Below are positions 33,059 to 40,897 of a DNA stretch of 64,000 nt, one piece after another (position 1 is the stretch's first letter; each line of letters starts with the position of its first letter). The position numbers and the translations under genes are program-made. The DNA comes from Salinithrix halophila. GTDB lineage: Bacteria > Bacillota > Bacilli > Thermoactinomycetales > DSM-45169. The notes under the pieces were generated by a model. It searched no databases. It had not been told where the DNA came from and was given only the letters and a program-made list of their open reading frames with translations. Where the stretch lies: assembly GCF_042650125.1 (NCBI RefSeq), contig NZ_JBHSAP010000009.1:1-64000 (forward strand). Reading direction: 5' to 3'.

Positions 33059-33540
33059 CACCGGTCTGCATATTTTTCCTTTAGAGCTCGTTCCACCACG
33101 GGCGGGACAAGATCTTTTATATTTCCCCCATATTGAGCCACTTCTTTCACAATGCCGGAGCTAAGAAAAGAATACTGGTTGTTGGTCATCATAAACAAGG
33201 TTTCCACATCCGGATCCAGCTTTTTCATCATTGAGGCAAATTGCAGTTCGTATTCAAAATCCGTAATCGCCCGCAGGCCCCGAATGACCGTACTGGCGTT
33301 CCGGCCGTGAACGTAATCGATTAGGAGACCTTCGAAACTGTCCACGTCCACATTATGGATCTCAGCCGTCACTTCACGGATCATGCTTGTCCGTTCTTTT
33401 ACCGAGAAGAGCGGATGTTTCTTGGAATTATGTAGAACAGCCACGACCACCTTATCAAACACTCGGGCACCTCGACGGATAATATCGAGATGTCCAACGG
33501 TGATCGGATCAAAACTACCTGGATAGACGGCTAACCTCAT
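33058..33540 (-). CDS. coaD: Phosphopantetheine adenylyltransferase
   Basis: A 160-residue nucleotidyltransferase that makes dephospho-CoA from 4'-phosphopantetheine and ATP. The HxGH motif is in GSFDPITVGHLDII and the second signature in FLSSGIVKEVA. Its start overlaps the rsmD stop (ATGA), the usual arrangement. The second enzyme pair of CoA synthesis in this window is coaBC. Confidence 0.97.
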   Translation of the reverse strand: MRLAVYPGSFDPITVGHLDIIRRGARVFDKVVVAVLHNSKKHPLFSVKERTSMIREVTAEIHNVDVDSFEGLLIDYVHGRNASTVIRGLRAITDFEYELQFASMMKKLDPDVETLFMMTNNQYSFLSSGIVKEVAQYGGNIKDLVPPVVERALKEKYADR

Positions 33541-34118
33541 CGGTTGCCACCTCCTTCTTCCGAATCCGCCTCCCGGGTGTACAGATCGATCTGAGTATCC
33601 CCATACACCAGGGAGCGCGATTGAACCAGCCGACCGTATGCCGGACCCAAGGGCCGATCCCCACCATGTTCCGCGATAACCCACCCGCCTTCTTCGAGCA
33701 GCTTTCTTTCGTCGATGGCGGTCAGGATGTCAGGCAGGATATCCTCCTTGTAAGGAGGGTCCAAAAAAATCAACCGAAAGGCCGTTTCCCGTTTGGCGAG
33801 AATACGAAGAGCCGCCCGGGCGTCCCGTTGATAAACCTCGGCACGCCTACCCATTCGGGCCGCCTCCAGGTTACGGCGGATCACGTCAACGCTAGCCCTG
33901 TCTCGATCAACAAAAACTGCCCGATCTGCGCCCCGGCTGAGCGCCTCCAACCCGAGAGAGCCGGAGCCAGCGAAAAGATCCAACACCCATCCTCCATCAA
34001 AAAAGGGACCGATCACCTGAAACAAGGACTCCTTCACCCGATCCGTTGTCGGCCGGACGTGGAAACTCTGAACCGTCTTCAGGCGGGTTCCCTTGGAACT
34101 GCCGGCGATAATTCGCAT
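33537..34118 (-). CDS. rsmD: 16S rRNA (guanine966-N2)-methyltransferase RsmD
   Basis: A 193-residue SAM-dependent methyltransferase of 16S rRNA. MRIIAGSSKGTRL at the start, the SAM loop LDLFAGSGSLGLEALSRGA and the catalytic DPPY in LIFLDPPYKED are present. The frame stays open for another 73 codons upstream, with an apparent ribosome-binding site in front of ATG 34307, but the conserved family start is at 34118, which has AAGGTG. Confidence 0.95.
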   Translation of the reverse strand: MRIIAGSSKGTRLKTVQSFHVRPTTDRVKESLFQVIGPFFDGGWVLDLFAGSGSLGLEALSRGADRAVFVDRDRASVDVIRRNLEAARMGRRAEVYQRDARAALRILAKRETAFRLIFLDPPYKEDILPDILTAIDERKLLEEGGWVIAEHGGDRPLGPAYGRLVQSRSLVYGDTQIDLYTREADSEEGGGNR

Positions 34119-34179
34119 ATCCACACCTTCTTCAGCCGAATTGAACATGTTTAATCCTATCATAAAGCTTATCCCGTTG

Positions 34180-34397
34180 GAAACGAGACCAACCTCCCCC
34201 GGAAAAAATTTGTGAAGGGATGTATATTTTCTCAACCCTTGGCAAAGATAGGAGTGACGGCGTCGGGAGATGCTGTCGAACCGCGGAGAAGACTTACGTT
34301 TCCCCATAAGCTCTTCCTCCGGTTTCTCCTCTCCCATTCAGTATCCGCCCATAACGGCGGGTACCATTGGCCCGCTAATCGGCGGGCTGTTTTTTTG
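34180..34397 (+). ncRNA. Candidate structured small RNA with intrinsic terminator
   Basis: No coding frame explains this plus-strand stretch. It contains GACGGC/GCTGTC (34256-34277), then a long interrupted hairpin (CCGCGGAGAAG-CTTA / TAAG-CTTC-CTCCGG, 34281-34322), then CCGCC/GGCGG (34345-34360), and finally GCCCGC/GCGGGC followed by seven T residues (34370-34397). The last is a classical terminator on the plus strand, yet no plus-strand gene lies upstream. Its terminator stands face to face with that of the minus-strand gene on the right. The transcript would be antisense to the rsmD leader. No promoter was found. Confidence 0.35.
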
Positions 34398-34399
34398 CA

Positions 34400-34429
34400 A
34401 AAAAACAACCTGCAGAATCCGCAGGTTGC
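34400..34429 (-). terminator. Terminator after the Arg-rich hypothetical gene
   Basis: CAACCTGC / GCAGGTTG forms an 8-bp stem with loop AGAATCC and is followed on the minus strand by seven T residues. It lies 12 bp after the stop codon. Confidence 0.85.
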
Positions 34430-34440
34430 GTGGTGGGGAA

Positions 34441-35079
34441 TCAACGCCGACGGCGGCGGCGATTGTTTCCACGTCGATATCCGGCGTTTTCACGGCGCTG
34501 CCGCACCTTGGCTTTTCCTACCGTCTCCGTCTCATCAAAGAGAGCGGGCAGCTCCTCCCATTCTCCCTCACTCTTATGGCGGGACGGTAACGCTTCAGTC
34601 TGTGGCTTGGTGTTCTTCGGTTGCTCGTGCAAGGGGTCGGTCCAATCTTCCCGGGAGCGAGGGGCGTTCTCATTTGCCTGTTTTTCGTTTTCCGGCGTAT
34701 GGCGGGGTCTTTCGTGGTTCCAGGAAGAAGGTTCTCGGGGAGGAGGGGGACCGTCCCACCCCAACATTTCTTCCGGCCAAGGATGCTGCTCTCGTGCTTG
34801 AGTCTCCTCTTCCCGTGTATTCCTTGTGCCTTTGGAAGGCCCAGGGCGGCGATCCTGTATAGGACCCTGCATAGGACCCTCATCCAAGCCGAGGAAACCA
34901 AAGGGAACATCCCATCCGGGTTCCCCCTCCGGAGCTTCGGAGGAATATCCGCGAGGTGGCTCGGGAGGCAGATCATTCGTCCGACCTGGGGGGCGCTGTT
35001 CGGAAAACTGCTCCATCTTGTTCCTTAGCCATTCCAATCGATTGGCCTTCTGTGAAACACGGCGCGGTTGATTTTTCAC
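34441..35079 (-). CDS. Hypothetical disordered protein, Pro/Glu/Arg-rich, with polyarginine tail
   Basis: The 212-residue product is not recognised. It is almost free of hydrophobic clusters, rich in P, E, R, G and Q, and ends RRGNNRRRRRR after a basic stretch (KVRQRRENAGYR). It has no signal peptide or membrane helix and is predicted by eye to be intrinsically disordered; the tail could bind nucleic acid or a spore or membrane surface. A GTG start follows AAGGAGGA with ideal spacing, and a strong terminator follows, so the gene is very likely real. It lies between the ylb cluster and recG. Confidence 0.6.
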   Translation of the reverse strand: MKNQPRRVSQKANRLEWLRNKMEQFSEQRPPGRTNDLPPEPPRGYSSEAPEGEPGWDVPFGFLGLDEGPMQGPIQDRRPGPSKGTRNTREEETQAREQHPWPEEMLGWDGPPPPREPSSWNHERPRHTPENEKQANENAPRSREDWTDPLHEQPKNTKPQTEALPSRHKSEGEWEELPALFDETETVGKAKVRQRRENAGYRRGNNRRRRRR

Positions 35080-35216
35080 AGAGCAAATCCTCCTTTCAGA
35101 GGCGAGGCTGCCTAAAATTCAGTACACTAATACCATATGAAGGAGGGTCTTTGCCTGTCCCCGGCAAATGCCTACTCCCTCACCCAAAAATCAGGAAAGA
35201 TGCCCTACTGGTTCCA

Positions 35217-35534
35217 TCAGGGAACCATCCGCTTCAGCATCATAGATTCGGTATACGTGATAATCCCTTCTCGGACCAAATGGGCAAGCATCCGGTTGGT
35301 TAACTCCCGCCTCCTGGGATGAGCTTTCAGTATTTCTAATTCCTCTTCCGTAAAATAACGATTTGGTAATTGGTTAACATACTGTAACAAGGCGAAAACC
35401 CCGCGCCTCTGCCGTAATCCGTGGGCTTCCTCCACGGTTCGGGCGATCCGTTCCGGGGTGATCGCCTTGCGTCCTAAAGCCTGGTTAACCGTCTGGGCTA
35501 CTTCCCGGTAGAGTGTTTTTTTACCGGCATTCAT
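35217..35534 (-). CDS. Hypothetical helical protein
   Basis: A 105-residue, mostly helical and basic protein (REVAQTVNQALGRKAITPERIARTVEEA, FTEEELEILKAHPRRRELTNRMLAHLVREG). It has no membrane helix and no recognised domain. The spacing of helices would suit a small DNA- or RNA-binding fold, but that is a guess. GGGGAGG lies well placed before the ATG. The Arg-rich gene follows 137 bp downstream. Confidence 0.6.
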   Translation of the reverse strand: MNAGKKTLYREVAQTVNQALGRKAITPERIARTVEEAHGLRQRRGVFALLQYVNQLPNRYFTEEELEILKAHPRRRELTNRMLAHLVREGIITYTESMMLKRMVP

Positions 35535-35899
35535 GTTTTATCGCCTCCCCGATCCTCTCTCTCCTATACCTATGCAACACCCTTAGCCCGGGGTAACCTA
35601 GAGGATTTTATTTTCAAGAGGAGATGAGTCTAAGCCCAAAAAAGTGTTTTTCTATGTATTTACAACATTACACTTATTTGGTATATTAGAATTAGGCCAA
35701 TTCCCCGTTTTTCTCCGAGCCTTCCCCTTTCGCATTATTTTCGAAAAATTGGGCAGGATAAGAACGCGCCACTCATTTTTGCAACACGATGAATCTTTAA
35801 CACCACTCTCCTACTTACCTGCGTCAACCCTATGGAATTCTGGAGTTGGCCCCAGCAACCTCGACCGTCGGACCACATGCCGGAAAGGAGGGTACGAAC

Positions 35900-36022
35900 G
35901 TGGAGAGATGGATCTTGCTTTTCTCTGCGGTCGTCAGAATGGTCGAGACTTTGACGCAGCTGTCACAGCGCTACGGACAGAGAGCCAAGCGAAAATGCCG
36001 AAAAAAAAGCCCTTACCATTAA
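35900..36022 (+). CDS. Possible small protein (40 residues)
   Basis: A GTG codon 8 nt after AAAGGAGGG opens a frame of 40 residues: a hydrophobic start (WILLFSAVVRMV), a polar middle (TLTQLSQRYGQ) and a very basic end (RAKRKCRKKSPYH). A terminator-like hairpin lies 27 bp after the stop. The excellent ribosome-binding site, membrane-like start and terminator argue for a real peptide, perhaps spore- or membrane-associated. No homologue is known to me. The rest of the 590-bp gap to its left is AT-rich and shows nothing clear. Confidence 0.4.
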   Translation: MERWILLFSAVVRMVETLTQLSQRYGQRAKRKCRKKSPYH

Positions 36023-36048
36023 AAGGCAGGGCACATACCTTCCCATCC

Positions 36049-36079
36049 AAAACCCGGAGGACTCCAACCTCCGGGTTTT
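36049..36079 (-). terminator. Bidirectional terminator between recG and the small frame
   Basis: A perfect 12-bp stem AAAACCCGGAGG / CCTCCGGGTTTT lies 47 bp after recG. The T run on either side is only four bases, part of the stem. Confidence 0.65.
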
Positions 36080-36125
36080 GCGGTCACAATCCAATATATG
36101 AATTCATCCCGGAATTAAAACTTGT

Positions 36126-38174
36126 TTAATCTAAATTTGTTTGTTCCTTTTCAAATCGGGTAAGGGTTTCCCGCAACCCCGCATACTCCGCCCGTTCATG
36201 GAACGCATCGCTTTCAACCAGGCGGGCAGCATCAGCCCGTGCCACTTCCAGCACGCGGGAATCTTCCATTAAGTCGGCCACTTTGAACGCAGGCACCCCG
36301 CTTTGTTTCACCCCCAAAAAATCCCCCGGACCGCGCAGTTCCAGGTCACGGCGAGCGACCTCGAAACCGTCGGTTGTTTCCGTCATCACCCGCATCCTCT
36401 CGATCCCGGTTTCCGACTTGGGTTCTGCTACCAGAATACAAGTGGAGGTGCCGCCTCCCCTGCCCACCCGTCCCCTGAGCTGGTGAAGCTGGGCAAGGCC
36501 GAAACGGTCTGCGTCGTAGACAACCATCACGGTGGCGTTGGGTACGTTGACGCCCACCTCCACCACTGTTGTGGAAACGAGTACTTGTACCTCATTACCA
36601 GCGAAGCTCTTCATCACCTCATCTTTTTCTCCGGGGGCCATTTTACCGTGAAGGAGACCCACCCGGATCGGAGCCAGTTCTTGGGTGATTGATTCAAAAA
36701 CGGATTGTGCATTTTGCAGATCGATCTTTTCCGATTCTTCGATCAAGGGACAGATGACATAGGCCTGCTGCCCTGCTTCACATTGTTTACGAATAAAGCC
36801 CACCACCCGTGACCAGACATCCGATTTTACCCAATAGGTCTCCACCGGTAGCCGGCCAGCGGGGAGTTCGTCGATGGTAGAGACATCCATATCTCCATAG
36901 GCGGAAATCGCCAGTGTTCGGGGGATGGGCGTGGCTGTCATCATGAGGACATCCGGTAATTCACCCTTCTCCCGCAAAAGGGATCGTTGCTTGACGCCGA
37001 ACCGATGCTGTTCATCGGTGATGACAAGCCCAAGTCTTCGGAACTCCACCGTCTCCTGGATTAAAGCATGTGTACCGACAAGAATATCGGCCAACCCCAT
37101 CTGCACCTGGCCGAGGGCTTCCCGCCGTTCCCGGACAGTCATTCCACCCGTCAAAGCCATCACCGTCAATCCCATCGGTTCCAGCAGTTCTTTGATGGAC
37201 TTCAAGTGTTGTTCCGCTAAAATCTCCGTCGGGACCATCATTGCACCCTGATAACCGGCGAGATAGTTGGCATAGAGGGCAATTGCCGCTACCACCGTCT
37301 TCCCGGAACCGACATCCCCCTGAAGTAGACGGTTCATCCGTTCTTCGCTTTCTAAGTCTGCCAAGATCTCCCCAACCACCCGCTCTTGGGCACTGGTCAA
37401 AGGAAACGGTAATGTATGAATAAATGCAGAGAGTTTCTCATGATCGAAGGGCCGGGGTGTCCCCCCCATCTCCTTCTTTAAGCGGCGTCGGTGCCACATA
37501 AGCTTTAGCTCATAAAGGAAGAGCTCCTCGTATACCATACGTCGGCGGGCTAGCCTCCCTTCCTCCTTTCCCCTCGGGAAATGGAGCAGGTACATGGCCT
37601 TAGCCCGTTCCATCAGCTTGTATTCCGTAAGAAGCTCTGCTGGGAGGACTTCCTCGATGTGACGACCGTACTGGGCAAAGGCGCGGCTAATCGTTTTACG
37701 CAACCAAGAGACAGACAGGGAGCCGGCAACCGAATAAACCGGCTCCAACCGCCCTGCCTGTTTTTCCTGGTCCGCTGTACGCAGGAATGTACGGTCGGCA
37801 GTCAATTGCAAGCGGTGGGCATCCCACTTGCCGGAGACCGTTACCGTCTGTCCAGGAATCAGCTTTTTCTTCAGAAAAGCCTGGTTGAACCAGACGACCT
37901 GAATATGGACTCCCTCCACCTCCATACGGGCGAAAAGGCGGGACTTTTTCTTTCCGTACCAACGGACACTCGGCTCTCCGAAAAGCCTGCCACGAAAGGT
38001 AGCCTTCTCTTCATGCACCGCATCTGCCGGGGTGACCAACCGATAGTCTTCATATCGATAAGGAAAGTGATGGAAGAGATCCTGGATACTGTGAATGCCG
38101 AGTTGAGCCAACTCTTCAGCCCGTTTCTCCCCCACTCCTTCCACGTTGGTCACCGCTTGTTGACTTAGGTCCAT
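36126..38174 (-). CDS. recG: ATP-dependent DNA helicase RecG
   Basis: A 682-residue helicase that reverses stalled replication forks and remodels recombination intermediates. The N-terminal wedge domain (helix-hairpin-helix-like VGEKRAEELAQLGI, then an OB fold) is followed by helicase motifs QGDVGSGKTVVAA, TDEQHRFGV, MTATPIPRT and HQLRGRVGRG. The length is normal. Its start is one base from the stop of sdaAA, so it is probably expressed with it. Confidence 0.97.
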   Translation of the reverse strand: MDLSQQAVTNVEGVGEKRAEELAQLGIHSIQDLFHHFPYRYEDYRLVTPADAVHEEKATFRGRLFGEPSVRWYGKKKSRLFARMEVEGVHIQVVWFNQAFLKKKLIPGQTVTVSGKWDAHRLQLTADRTFLRTADQEKQAGRLEPVYSVAGSLSVSWLRKTISRAFAQYGRHIEEVLPAELLTEYKLMERAKAMYLLHFPRGKEEGRLARRRMVYEELFLYELKLMWHRRRLKKEMGGTPRPFDHEKLSAFIHTLPFPLTSAQERVVGEILADLESEERMNRLLQGDVGSGKTVVAAIALYANYLAGYQGAMMVPTEILAEQHLKSIKELLEPMGLTVMALTGGMTVRERREALGQVQMGLADILVGTHALIQETVEFRRLGLVITDEQHRFGVKQRSLLREKGELPDVLMMTATPIPRTLAISAYGDMDVSTIDELPAGRLPVETYWVKSDVWSRVVGFIRKQCEAGQQAYVICPLIEESEKIDLQNAQSVFESITQELAPIRVGLLHGKMAPGEKDEVMKSFAGNEVQVLVSTTVVEVGVNVPNATVMVVYDADRFGLAQLHQLRGRVGRGGGTSTCILVAEPKSETGIERMRVMTETTDGFEVARRDLELRGPGDFLGVKQSGVPAFKVADLMEDSRVLEVARADAARLVESDAFHERAEYAGLRETLTRFEKEQTNLD

Positions 38175-38175
38175 A

Positions 38176-39069
38176 TTATTCTGCGGTCGAGCCGAAAATC
38201 CGGCGTTCCAACGTTCGGCCGGTCGGTGTCGCCGCCAACCCTCCCAGCGCGGTCTCCTTCAGGCTGGTCGGCATATCCCGGCCAATCCGGTACATCGCTT
38301 CAATCACCTCGTCAGGAGGAATGACGCTTTCCACCCCCGCCATCGCCATGTCTGCCGCTACCATAGCAATCGCTCCGCCCATCGCGTTTCGCTTAACACA
38401 GGGGGCCTCTACCAGACCGGCCACCGGATCGCACACGAGACCTAGCATATTCTTCAAAGCAATAGCCACTGCTTGAGCTGACTGGGAGGGGGTTCCACCA
38501 GCCATTTCCACCACGGCAGCCGCTGTCATCCCTGTTGCAGCTCCCACTTCCGCTTGGCATCCCCCGGCTGCTCCGGAAATGCAGGCATTGTTGGCAATAC
38601 AGTATCCGATGGCCCCGCTGACGAAGAGTGCCCGAACCATCGCCTCCCGGCTGGAGCCCAACCGGTCCGCCGCCGAAAACACGCAACCCGGCAGAATCCC
38701 GCAAGCCCCTGCGGTTGGTGTAGCGACGATTGTCCCCATCGCCGCGTTGATCTCAGAGACACTCATCGAGCGTGAAACCGCATCCAAAACCTGTGCCCCT
38801 GAAAGGAGAGTATCCGCCTTATGCACATAGTCGCGGATTTTCTGTGCATCCCCGCCGGAAAGGCCGCTGGGGGATTTCAGATCCGGCTCTTCCAAGCCCC
38901 GTTTGATCGCTTTTTCCATCACCTCCAGGTTGGCAGCCATCTGGTCAAAGACCGCCCCCCTCGACTTGTCAAAGGTTTCCATCTCCTTTCGGATCATCAC
39001 CTCGGAGATAGGCATCCCCTCTGACTCAGCCAGCTCGATCAGTTCGGCAATGGTACGAAAATTCATCAT
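38176..39069 (-). CDS. sdaAA: L-serine dehydratase, iron-sulfur type, alpha subunit
   Basis: A 297-residue catalytic subunit that turns L-serine into pyruvate and ammonia using a 4Fe-4S cluster. The cluster-binding cysteines are in PTAGACGILPGC, NNACISGAAGGCQAEVGAATGM and VCDPVAGLVEAPC. In contrast to the usual close pair, 235 bp with a terminator and a possible promoter separate it from sdaAB. Two ATG codons in a row are possible starts. Confidence 0.96.
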   Translation of the reverse strand: MMNFRTIAELIELAESEGMPISEVMIRKEMETFDKSRGAVFDQMAANLEVMEKAIKRGLEEPDLKSPSGLSGGDAQKIRDYVHKADTLLSGAQVLDAVSRSMSVSEINAAMGTIVATPTAGACGILPGCVFSAADRLGSSREAMVRALFVSGAIGYCIANNACISGAAGGCQAEVGAATGMTAAAVVEMAGGTPSQSAQAVAIALKNMLGLVCDPVAGLVEAPCVKRNAMGGAIAMVAADMAMAGVESVIPPDEVIEAMYRIGRDMPTSLKETALGGLAATPTGRTLERRIFGSTAE

Positions 39070-39188
39070 GATCGGCTCCTTTTTTCCGTAATATCAAATC
39101 AAGGATGATGCCAGGCTGGTCCCATCTTATCCGCGATAGGATCGGAATACCCCAGTATCCTCCATTCTCTGTAAGGGTCCGCACGCCC

Positions 39189-39197
39189 ATTGTATCA
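39189..39197 (-). promoter_or_regulatory. Extended -10 element upstream of sdaAA
   Basis: On the minus strand TGATACAAT matches an extended -10 box (TGnTATAAT type). No good -35 was seen, as is common for such promoters. It would give a leader of about 110 nt and allow sdaAA-recG to be made independently of sdaAB. Confidence 0.5.
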
Positions 39198-39234
39198 TAT
39201 GCACGGACAAAGGCAGGGCAGGAAAAAACAGATG

Positions 39235-39272
39235 AAAAACCGCCAACCGGCCCCTATGGGGGGAGTTGGCGG
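39235..39272 (-). terminator. Terminator after sdaAB
   Basis: An 8-bp stem CCGCCAAC / GTTGGCGG with a 17-nt loop that itself pairs (CCCC/GGGG) is followed on the minus strand by TTTTT. It stands between the two serine dehydratase subunit genes. Confidence 0.8.
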
Positions 39273-39304
39273 CATCATTTCTTTTTCAATAAGGGCTATT
39301 TTCG

Positions 39305-39964
39305 TCAGGAGAGAACAGTCACACCTGTAACCTCACCAAGTTCTTCAATCTCCTGCTGTACATTCCCGCCGACGGCCTGATCCGTTTCGATGATCATCAA
39401 GGCCTGGGAACCCTTTTCCTTCCGTGAAACCTGCATATATCCCACATTAATGTGATGGTCAGCCAGCACCGTCGCCACTTTGGCGATAGCCCCGTAGCGG
39501 TCATGATGCTTAATCAGGAGGGCGGGTGAGCTGCCTGACAGCCGGAGTTCAAAACCGTCCAGCTCGACGACTTCCATCTTTCCTCCCCCGATGGAGATAC
39601 CGACCATTTCCGTCGACCCTTCGCCGTCCTCCAAAAGGAGGCGGGCGGTATTTGGATGGTCCGGAACCTCTTCCGATTCAACGAAGGTTACCACAGTTCC
39701 TTCCCTTTCGGCAATCTCTAGGGAACGTACGATCCGCTCATCAGAGGTGTCAAAGCCGAGGACCCCTCCGATAATGGCGATATCCGTTCCATGCCCTCGG
39801 TAAGTCTTGGCGAAAGAACCGTAGAAAGTAACCGTCACCCGATCCGGCTTCCGACCGAACAAGGAACGGGCGGCTCTCCCGATCCGTGCCGCCCCTGCCG
39901 TATGAGAACTAGAAGGGCCAATCATAACAGGACCTATGATATCAAAAACGGAACGATACTTCAC
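39305..39964 (-). CDS. sdaAB: L-serine dehydratase, iron-sulfur type, beta subunit
   Basis: A 219-residue subunit beginning FDIIGPVMIGPSSSHTAGA, the substrate-binding start of the family. A C-terminal ACT domain (IAKVATVLADHHINVGYMQVSR) may sense serine. It pairs with SdaAA to form the active enzyme. Confidence 0.95.
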   Translation of the reverse strand: MKYRSVFDIIGPVMIGPSSSHTAGAARIGRAARSLFGRKPDRVTVTFYGSFAKTYRGHGTDIAIIGGVLGFDTSDERIVRSLEIAEREGTVVTFVESEEVPDHPNTARLLLEDGEGSTEMVGISIGGGKMEVVELDGFELRLSGSSPALLIKHHDRYGAIAKVATVLADHHINVGYMQVSRKEKGSQALMIIETDQAVGGNVQQEIEELGEVTGVTVLS

Positions 39965-40013
39965 GGGTTACCCTCCTTTAATCTGTTCGGATAAACGGTT
40001 GGCTTCTGTTACA

Positions 40014-40871
40014 TCAACCTTTTGCAGGGTGGAAAACGAGAGCCAGGGTACCAGGGCCGACGTGGGAACCAATACCGGGTCCGATTTCCGCCCGGAATGT
40101 TTCCTTTACATCGAACACTTCTTTTAATTGCTCTTCCCAATGATCCCCTTCTTCCGGGTTATCTGTGGTAAGAACGGATACTTTCACCGGTCCCTCACCG
40201 AATTCTTCCTTCAAGAGCTCCTGGATACGAGCTGCGGCTTTATTTTTACCCCGTACTTTGTCCGCTGGGAAGATAACTCCTTCCGGATTGAGGGAGAGAA
40301 TCGGCTTAATGTTGAGAAGGGAGCCGACAACAGCGGAGGCTTTACCAATGCGACCACCTTTCTGGAGGTATTCCAGTGTATCCACGAGGAAGTATATCCG
40401 CTGGCTTCCGATCAATTGATTGGCGAGGGCAACACACTCATCCAGGGTTTTTCCTTCCCGGGCCGCCCGGGCGACCTCTACCACGATCATGCCAATGGCA
40501 AAAGCGGCTGCCTTGGAATCGATCACGGTCACCTTCAATTCATCTTCCACCATGGACTGAGCCAGGACAGCGGACTGATATGTACCGCTTAAGGATGAAG
40601 AGAGATGGATGGAGATCACGTCGGTCTCTCCATCCTTGGCCGCCTCGCGAAACGCCTCCACGAAATCGATCGGAGAGGGTTGGGAAGTAGTGGGGATCTC
40701 TTCCGTTTCCTTCAATCGGGTGTAGAATTCCTCCGTGTTAAGATTCACCCCATCCAAATAAGAGTGCCCACCGAGGTGAACCTTGATCGGAACGACGCTG
40801 ATTCCTAATTCTTCCCGGAGGGACTCGGGGATATCTGCCGTACTGTCGGTAACTACGTGCACTTTTGCCAT
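40014..40871 (-). CDS. DegV family protein (FakB-like fatty acid-binding protein)
   Basis: A 285-residue DegV-family protein with VTDSTADIP at the N-terminus, TTSQPSP (about residue 60) and SSSLSGTYQSA, the segments that hold the fatty acid carboxyl group. In staphylococci such proteins (FakB) present fatty acids to the kinase FakA. Here the gene directly follows fakA (26 bp), which supports that role. In B. subtilis the partner genes are not adjacent. Confidence 0.93.
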   Translation of the reverse strand: MAKVHVVTDSTADIPESLREELGISVVPIKVHLGGHSYLDGVNLNTEEFYTRLKETEEIPTTSQPSPIDFVEAFREAAKDGETDVISIHLSSSLSGTYQSAVLAQSMVEDELKVTVIDSKAAAFAIGMIVVEVARAAREGKTLDECVALANQLIGSQRIYFLVDTLEYLQKGGRIGKASAVVGSLLNIKPILSLNPEGVIFPADKVRGKNKAAARIQELLKEEFGEGPVKVSVLTTDNPEEGDHWEEQLKEVFDVKETFRAEIGPGIGSHVGPGTLALVFHPAKG

Positions 40872-40897
40872 TTCAGACCACCCCCGTTTAAATTTTT

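Noticed and set aside
34225..34300. Cyclic di-GMP or other known riboswitch in the stacked-hairpin region
   Set aside because: GGCAAA is present, but the GACGCAAAGCC core and the rest of the consensus are not, and no gene follows on that strand.
34212..34862. Plus-strand frame of 216 codons overlapping the orphan terminator
   Set aside because: It would read through a strong plus-strand terminator and is antisense to a gene with an excellent ribosome-binding site.
39070..39190. T-box leader upstream of sdaAA
   Set aside because: No T-box sequence or specifier stem; GGGACC alone is not enough.
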